Below, piece by piece: positions 37,776 through 42,449 of a stretch of 42,449 nucleotides of DNA (the first letter of the stretch is position 1; each line of letters opens with the position of its first letter). Position numbers and translations under genes: made by a program. Under the pieces are notes generated by a model. That model had not been told where the DNA came from and did no database searches. It worked only from the letters and a program-made list of their open reading frames with translations. The stretch is from assembly GCA_002781745.1 (NCBI GenBank), contig PFFW01000061.1, positions 1 through 42,449 on the forward strand. Direction: 5' to 3'. This DNA is from Rhodospirillales bacterium CG15_BIG_FIL_POST_REV_8_21_14_020_66_15. Its GTDB lineage: Bacteria > Pseudomonadota > Alphaproteobacteria > Rhodospirillales > Casp-alpha2.

Positions 37776-39326
37776 TTAAAACTGTTCGCTTTTGCCGCTT
37801 GGTTCAAGGGGCAAATGGGAAAATATGTGCCCCGGCGCGCCCGCAGCCAGCGCCGACGGCAAGGACCGGATCACGGCCGGCAGCAGGGCGGGAATGTCCT
37901 CGGCGATCAGGCCGTGGCCGACGCAGCGCGCCGCCGCCGCGTGCAGCCAGACCGCCGCCGCCGCCCCGGTGAACGGATCCATGCCCTGGGCCAGAAGGCC
38001 TGCGGCCATCCCGGCAAGGACGTCGCCGGTCCCCGCCGTGGCGAGGTGGGGCGTGCCGTTGGCGTTGATCGCGGCGCGTCCGTCGGGGGCCGCGACGACC
38101 GTGTCGAAGCCCTTCAGCAGCACCACTGCGCCCGAGGCTTCGGCCGCCCGGCGCGCGCGGCCCAGCCGGTCGCCCTCGCCGGGAAAGATGCGGGCGAACT
38201 CGCCCTCGTGGGGCGTGATGACACAGTTTCCGTGGAGCGCCGCCAGAAGCGGCGCCGGGTCGTCCGCGAAGGCCGAAAGTCCGTCCGCGTCCAGCACCAG
38301 GGGCTTGCCCGCGGCGAGCGCCGCCAGGACGCGTCTGCGCGTGTCGGGCCCGGGGCCGTTGCCCGGACCGACGACCAGCGCCGTGACCCGGCCCTCAAGA
38401 TATTCCGCATAGGCCGCCGTGCCCGCCAGGGGACGGACCAGGACCCCCGGAGCGCCGGTGCGGAACACGGCCGCGTCGTCGGGCAGGCAGGCGATGGAGA
38501 CGATGCCGGCGCCCGCCCGGCGCCCGCCGTCGGCCGCCATGCGCGCGGCCCCCGGCATGGCGGCCGAGCCCCAGACCACCACATGGCCGCGCGAATACTT
38601 GTGGTCCTCCGGCCCGGGGTGGGGAAAGTCCGGCCACCAGAGGTCGGCGCTGTTGACCCAGGTGTCGGGGTTCTGGGCCGCGACCACGGCGTCGGGGATA
38701 CCGATGTCGGCGACCCGCACGGCGCCGCAATAGGCCGCCCCCGGCATCAGGAAATGCCCCGGCTTGCGGCGGCAGAAGGTCACCGTCTCGCGGGCCTTGA
38801 TCGCGGCACCGCCGACCGCGCCCGTGTCGCCGGTCACGCCCGACGGAATGTCCACGGCCAGCACGGCCGCATCCGCCCCGTTCAAGGATCCCGCCACGGC
38901 GGCGGCAGTGCCTTCCAGCGGGCGCGTCAGCCCCGCGCCGAACAGGGCGTCGATGACGGCCGCCCCCGCCGGGTCGAACCCGGGCGTCAGGGGCTCGGCG
39001 CCGCCGCTCCAGCGCCCGGCCGCCAGGGCCGCGTCGCCGCCGAGCTTCGCCACGTCGCCCAGCAGGTACAGGCGGACCTCCGCCCCGCGCTCCTTCAGCA
39101 GGCGCGCGGCGACGAATCCGTCGCCGCCGTTGTTGCCCGGGCCGCACAGAACGGCGACAGGACGGCCCGAAAACAGGGCGGCCGCGCGTTCGGCGACGGC
39201 GGCGCCCGCCGTCTCCATCAGCTCGATGCCCGGCACGCCGCCCTTGATGGTCGCCGCGTCGGCGCGGCCCATCTGTCCGACGCTGAGCAGTTCCGCCGCC
39301 GTCCGGCCGCGTGAAGGTGCGGTCAT
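37776..39326 (-). CDS. nnr: Bifunctional NAD(P)HX epimerase / ADP-dependent NAD(P)HX dehydratase
   Basis: Repairs hydrated NADH and NADPH; 516 residues with both halves fused, as in E. coli YjeF. The N-terminal epimerase (about 1-215) has VLCGPGNNGGDGFVAARLL. The C-terminal dehydratase, of the ribokinase-like fold, has VVVWGSAAMPGAARMA, VVGPGNGPGP, CVITPHEGEFARIFPG and ATAGTGDVLAGMAAGLL. The start at 39326 has GGAG six bases upstream; a TTG five codons earlier is possible but weaker. It is divergent from the histidine kinase, whose promoter candidate lies immediately upstream. Confidence 0.94.
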   Translation of the reverse strand: MTAPSRGRTAAELLSVGQMGRADAATIKGGVPGIELMETAGAAVAERAAALFSGRPVAVLCGPGNNGGDGFVAARLLKERGAEVRLYLLGDVAKLGGDAALAAGRWSGGAEPLTPGFDPAGAAVIDALFGAGLTRPLEGTAAAVAGSLNGADAAVLAVDIPSGVTGDTGAVGGAAIKARETVTFCRRKPGHFLMPGAAYCGAVRVADIGIPDAVVAAQNPDTWVNSADLWWPDFPHPGPEDHKYSRGHVVVWGSAAMPGAARMAADGGRRAGAGIVSIACLPDDAAVFRTGAPGVLVRPLAGTAAYAEYLEGRVTALVVGPGNGPGPDTRRRVLAALAAGKPLVLDADGLSAFADDPAPLLAALHGNCVITPHEGEFARIFPGEGDRLGRARRAAEASGAVVLLKGFDTVVAAPDGRAAINANGTPHLATAGTGDVLAGMAAGLLAQGMDPFTGAAAAVWLHAAAARCVGHGLIAEDIPALLPAVIRSLPSALAAGAPGHIFSHLPLEPSGKSEQF

Positions 39327-39334
39327 TTCATGCT

Positions 39335-39363
39335 CCGACAATTCGACCTGTTCACGTTATACT
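39335..39363 (+). promoter_or_regulatory. Candidate promoter of the histidine kinase gene
   Basis: -35 CCGACA (39335-39340, 4 of 6), 17-bp spacer, -10 TATACT (39358-39363, 5 of 6). Transcription from here would begin near 39370. This excludes the in-frame ATG at 39330 and supports the downstream start at 39465. Confidence 0.5.
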
Positions 39364-39464
39364 CCGGCTTGCGACGAGATGGTGGGAGAATCCTGGGGAC
39401 AGGGCCGGAACGCGGCGGGCGGCAATCGTACCTCCGCGCGGCACGCGACCCCGTTATCTTTTAC

Positions 39465-40823
39465 ATGAAGAAATACGCCTACTTATTTGCAATTGCGTTT
39501 CTTTCTGCCCTTGCATGGGAAACCTTCCTGGGGCCGCTGGTATTGCCCGAGAGCGCCCACGCGCTGGTCCGGACCGCGTCCGCCGCCCTGGCGGCGGCCC
39601 TCGGCGGCGCGGTCGGACTCGCCCTGGGTGACGCGCCGGGCGTCCATCCGTCGCCGCCGCCGGAACTCGCCGGGCCGCTGGTCGGACGCCTGAAGGACGC
39701 CGACTGGTGGTCGTTCATCTTCGCCGCCGCCGACTGGTTCTGGGAAACCGACAGGGACCACCGCTTCATCTTCATCTCCGACCGCCTGCTGACCGCCTAC
39801 GAGTTGAAGCCCAGCGAAGTCCTGGGGCGGACGCGCAAGGATCTGGCCGTGGACGACCGGCAGGCCAACCGGCTCGCCCTGGAAATGCACGAGGCGGACC
39901 TGGCGGCGCGGCGCCCGTTCCGTGATTTCGAATATTGCCTGACCGACGGCAAGGGCGGGCGGCGCTATGCCCGGATCAACGGCGCGCCCGTGTTCGCCGA
40001 CGACGGAACGTTCCTCGGCTATCGTGGATTCGCCCGCGACGTCACCCGCGAGCGTCTGTCGGATCAGGCGCTGCGCACGGCCAAGGAAGAGGCGGAACTG
40101 GCCAACCGGGCGAAGACCGAGTTCCTGGCCAATATGAGCCACGAACTGCGCACGCCGCTCAACTCCATCATCGGGTTTTCCGACATCCTGGCCAACGAGA
40201 CCTTCGGGCCCGTGAACGTGCCCCAGTACAAGGAATACGCCGGCGACATCAACGACGCCGGCAAACACCTTCTGCAGATCATCAACGACCTTCTGGATCT
40301 GGCCCGCATCGAGCGCGGGCAGATGAACCTGAACGAACGGCGCCTGGATCTGGCCCTGCTCGTCAACGCCTGCCACCGCCTGGTCCGCGAACGGGCGCTG
40401 GAGGCCGGCGTGTCCCTGATGATCGACTGCCCCGCCGGCCTGCCGCCATTGCTGGCCGACGAACTCAGGGTCAAGCAGGCCCTGGTCAATCTGCTGTCCA
40501 ACGCCATCAAGTTCACGGAACGCGGGGGGGCGGTCTGCGTCGTCGCCCGCCGGCAGGAGGACGGCGCCGTGCGCCTGACCGTGTCGGACACGGGCATCGG
40601 CATCTCGCCGGAGAACATGGCCGTGGCGCTGTCCGAATTCGGACAGGTCGACGGCACCCTGACCCGCACGCACGAGGGCACGGGCCTGGGTCTGACCCTG
40701 TCGCGCAAGCTGATCGAACTGCACGGCGGCGTGCTGGAGATGGAAAGCGAGGTCGGCAAGGGCACCTCGGTCCATCTGCTGTTCCCGGCATCGCGCAGCC
40801 TGCGCCTGCCGCACGCGTCCTGA
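39465..40823 (+). CDS. PAS-domain sensor histidine kinase (orphan)
   Basis: Membrane-anchored kinase of 452 residues. Two hydrophobic segments (about 4-20 and 36-56) are followed by one PAS domain (about 85-195; WFWETDRDHRFIFISDRL), a HisKA domain with phospho-acceptor H226 in NMSHELRTPLNSIIGFSDIL, and an HATPase domain with N-box LVNLLSNAIKF, G1 VSDTGIGI and G2 GTGLGLTLSR. No receiver domain or response-regulator gene is adjacent. The start at 39465 lacks a clear ribosome binding site. An upstream in-frame ATG at 39330 would add 45 residues, but it precedes the promoter and lies opposite the start region of the divergent gene. The signal sensed is unknown. Confidence 0.92.
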   Translation: MKKYAYLFAIAFLSALAWETFLGPLVLPESAHALVRTASAALAAALGGAVGLALGDAPGVHPSPPPELAGPLVGRLKDADWWSFIFAAADWFWETDRDHRFIFISDRLLTAYELKPSEVLGRTRKDLAVDDRQANRLALEMHEADLAARRPFRDFEYCLTDGKGGRRYARINGAPVFADDGTFLGYRGFARDVTRERLSDQALRTAKEEAELANRAKTEFLANMSHELRTPLNSIIGFSDILANETFGPVNVPQYKEYAGDINDAGKHLLQIINDLLDLARIERGQMNLNERRLDLALLVNACHRLVRERALEAGVSLMIDCPAGLPPLLADELRVKQALVNLLSNAIKFTERGGAVCVVARRQEDGAVRLTVSDTGIGISPENMAVALSEFGQVDGTLTRTHEGTGLGLTLSRKLIELHGGVLEMESEVGKGTSVHLLFPASRSLRLPHAS

Positions 40824-40890
40824 GGCGCCGTTTTCCGCGTCTTTCCGCCGCTTCCCTCCTCACCCTCTCCTTCTCTTTCCATACTGCCGC

Positions 40891-40919
40891 TTGACCCGGC
40901 CCGATGGCGATATTAGAAC
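40891..40919 (+). promoter_or_regulatory. Promoter of imuAB
   Basis: TTGACC (40891-40896, 5 of 6), 17-bp spacer, TAGAAC (40914-40919, 4 of 6). The -10 shares its GAAC with the LexA box, so repressor binding would block RNA polymerase. Confidence 0.7.
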
Positions 40920-40930
40920 AAAACACGAAC
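40916..40930 (+). promoter_or_regulatory. LexA (SOS) box, alphaproteobacterial type
   Basis: Direct repeat GAAC-N7-GAAC (40916-40919 and 40927-40930), the known operator of LexA in alphaproteobacteria. It covers the -10 and predicted start of transcription of imuA, 27 bp before the chosen start codon. Confidence 0.85.
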
Positions 40931-40956
40931 AACAATCTCGGACTCGGAACCCGCCC

Positions 40957-41766
40957 ATGCCCGCGGCCCCACAGACGACCGGCGCGCCCCGCGACGCCTC
41001 CCTGGACGCCTTGCGCCGACGTATCGCCGCGCTGGAGCACTTTTCCGGGGCCGCCGGCGCCATGGGGCGCGGTCCCGCCGCCGTCCCCCTGGGCGTGCCC
41101 GAGATCGACCGGCATCTGCCCTGGGGCGGGCTGCCGCGGGGCACCTTGCACGAGATCGCTCCGGCCGTTCCCGACGGCGGCGAGGCGGCGGCGGCCGGCT
41201 TCGCGGCAATCCTGCTGAGCCGGCTGGCGCGGGACGACGGGCGCGCCGTGGTCTGGTGCCGACGTCCGGCGTGGGGTTTCCGGCCGGGGCTCTACGGCGC
41301 CGGCTTGCGGCGCCTGGGCCTGGCGCCAGACCGCCTGGTCCTAGCCCAGGCCCCGGACAGCCGGGCCGTGCTGTGGTGCATGGAGGAATGCCTGCGCAGC
41401 CGCGCCGTGGCCGCCGTCCTGGGCGAACCGGACCGGGCCGACGCCCGTGCCCGGCGGCGCCTGCAACTGGCGGCCGAGGATACGGGCGTCACGGCGTTCC
41501 TGCTGATGGGCGGCGGGGCGGCGGCCACGCCCGGCACGGCGGTCACGCGCTGGCATGTCGGCGCGGCGCCAGGCGGCGGCCCGGCCTGGCGGGTGGCACT
41601 TGTGCAATGCCGGGGCGGCGGCCGGCCCGGCGACTGGACCTTGGAATGGCGGCACGACAATGACCTTGATGACGGCGACGGATACGGCGCGGACGGCGAA
41701 CCGGCGGGTGGTTTCCGTATGGTTTCCCCGCTTCGCGACGGACCGGCTAGCCGCCGGGCGGAATAG
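40957..41766 (+). CDS. imuA: ImuA, SOS-mutagenesis accessory protein
   Basis: First gene of the damage-induced mutasome cassette; 269 residues, RecA/SulA-like fold. Evidence is the LexA-controlled promoter, the adjacent imuB, and family features: VPLGVPEIDRHLPWGGLPRGTLHEI, a central AAAAGFAAILLSRLARDDGRAVVWCRR and LGLAPDRLVLAQA. It supports ImuB and DnaE2 in error-prone lesion bypass. An ATG at 40957 is used because upstream in-frame starts fall inside the promoter. The C-terminal region is Gly/Asp-rich, and its last 100 or so bases also encode the start of imuB in another frame. Confidence 0.87.
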   Translation: MPAAPQTTGAPRDASLDALRRRIAALEHFSGAAGAMGRGPAAVPLGVPEIDRHLPWGGLPRGTLHEIAPAVPDGGEAAAAGFAAILLSRLARDDGRAVVWCRRPAWGFRPGLYGAGLRRLGLAPDRLVLAQAPDSRAVLWCMEECLRSRAVAAVLGEPDRADARARRRLQLAAEDTGVTAFLLMGGGAAATPGTAVTRWHVGAAPGGGPAWRVALVQCRGGGRPGDWTLEWRHDNDLDDGDGYGADGEPAGGFRMVSPLRDGPASRRAE

Positions 41767-42449
41767 CCCGGCGGAAACCGGCGCAAGCCCCCCGCCCCTG
41801 GCCACCCTGATCCAGGCGCGGGGCGGCTGGCGGCTGGCCGCCGTCGACGCCCGGGCGGCGCGGGTGGGACTGGTGCCGGGACTGCCGCTGGCCGACGCCC
41901 GCGCCCAGGTGCCCATGCTGGACACGGCCGCCGCCGATCCCGCCGCAGACGCGCGGACGCTGGAAGGCTTGGCCCGCTGGGCCGGGCGCTACACCCCCTG
42001 GACCGCCGTCGACGGCACGGCCCCCGAAGACGCGGGCATTCCCGGAGTCGGCCTGTGGCTCGACGTCACCGGCTGCGCCCATCTGTTCGGCAGCGAGGAA
42101 GCGATGCTGGCCGACCTCGTCCGCCGCCTGAACGCCGCCGGTTACGCCGCGCGGGCTGGGCTGGCGACGACGCCGGGGGCGGCCTGGGCCCTGGCCCGCT
42201 TCGCCGCCGACGGGGGGCAGCCCTGGAAAGCCCTGGCGGCGGGCCAAGAGAAATCGGCCCTGGTGGACCTGCCCGTGGCGGCGCTCAGGCTCGCCTGCGA
42301 CACGGCCGAAACCATGGTCCGCCTGGGCCTGCGACGCGTCGGCGACCTTTATCCGCTGGCCCGCGCCGCGCTGGCGCTGCGCTTCGGGCTGGAGCCCTGC
42401 CTGCGCCTGGACCAGGCGCTCGGGATGCGCGACGAACCCCTGTCGCCGC
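41660..42449 (+). CDS. imuB: ImuB, Y-family polymerase-like protein, N-terminal part (cut by window end)
   Basis: About 263 residues visible with no stop to the window end. RRVVSVWFPRFATDRLA and the later GLWLDVTGCAHLFGSEEAMLADLVRRL, YAARAGLATTPGAAWALARFA and LGLRRVGDLYPLARAAL match ImuB. The acidic active-site residues of true Y-family polymerases are replaced (VWFPRFATD at the first site, LWLDVTG without the SxDE motif at the second), as expected for this non-catalytic scaffold. In-frame ATGs are at 41660 and 41669; either places the start inside imuA. dnaE2 is expected downstream but lies outside the window. Confidence 0.88.
   Translation, partial: MTLMTATDTARTANRRVVSVWFPRFATDRLAAGRNSPAETGASPPPLATLIQARGGWRLAAVDARAARVGLVPGLPLADARAQVPMLDTAAADPAADARTLEGLARWAGRYTPWTAVDGTAPEDAGIPGVGLWLDVTGCAHLFGSEEAMLADLVRRLNAAGYAARAGLATTPGAAWALARFAADGGQPWKALAAGQEKSALVDLPVAALRLACDTAETMVRLGLRRVGDLYPLARAALALRFGLEPCLRLDQALGMRDEPLSP

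Overview
The window is 42.4 kb of GC-rich chromosome from an alphaproteobacterium, most likely of the Rhodospirillales or a close relative. The grounds are gene content and order: an unbroken nuoABCDEFGHIJKLMN operon running into birA, coaX, RNase J, methylmalonyl-CoA epimerase, a DUF1467 protein, proS and lolCD; a clpP-clpX-lon-hup block; a short bacterial-type ProS; and an imuAB cassette with an alphaproteobacterial GAAC-N7-GAAC LexA box. I see no rRNA, insertion sequence, prophage or CRISPR array. Species cannot be told from the sequence.

Layout, left to right. Positions 1-4044 carry, on the minus strand, the start of rpsB (cut by the window edge) and dnaE. Positions 4176-5917 hold a plus-strand cobalt-type nitrile hydratase cassette (alpha, beta, accessory protein). 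It sits between dnaE and lolD and looks like an insertion into a housekeeping block. Positions 5914-9690 (minus) carry a RidA-like protein, lolD, lolC and proS. The 442 bp between proS and DUF1467 contain the proS promoter and, on the plus strand, a candidate small RNA ending in a strong intrinsic terminator. Positions 10133-28404 (minus) are a tightly packed run: complex I (14 genes), then biotin ligase, pantothenate kinase, RNase J, epimerase and DUF1467, many with overlapping or nearly touching ends.

Positions 28597-36230 (minus) hold tRNA-Asp, tRNA-Val, HU (TTG start), Lon, ClpX, ClpP, trigger factor and tRNA-Leu: a protein-quality-control cluster. Positions 36315-39326 (minus) hold malonyl-CoA decarboxylase and the bifunctional NAD(P)HX repair enzyme. 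From 39335 on, the plus strand carries an orphan PAS histidine kinase and the SOS mutagenesis genes imuA and imuB; imuB is cut by the window end.

Most of this is core genome. The parts that merit a second look are the nitrile hydratase insertion, the candidate small RNA before DUF1467, a 22-codon ORF coupled to nuoJ, the histidine-rich insert in trigger factor, and the roughly 100-bp imuA/imuB coding overlap. I did not find strong evidence for a wholly new multi-gene system.
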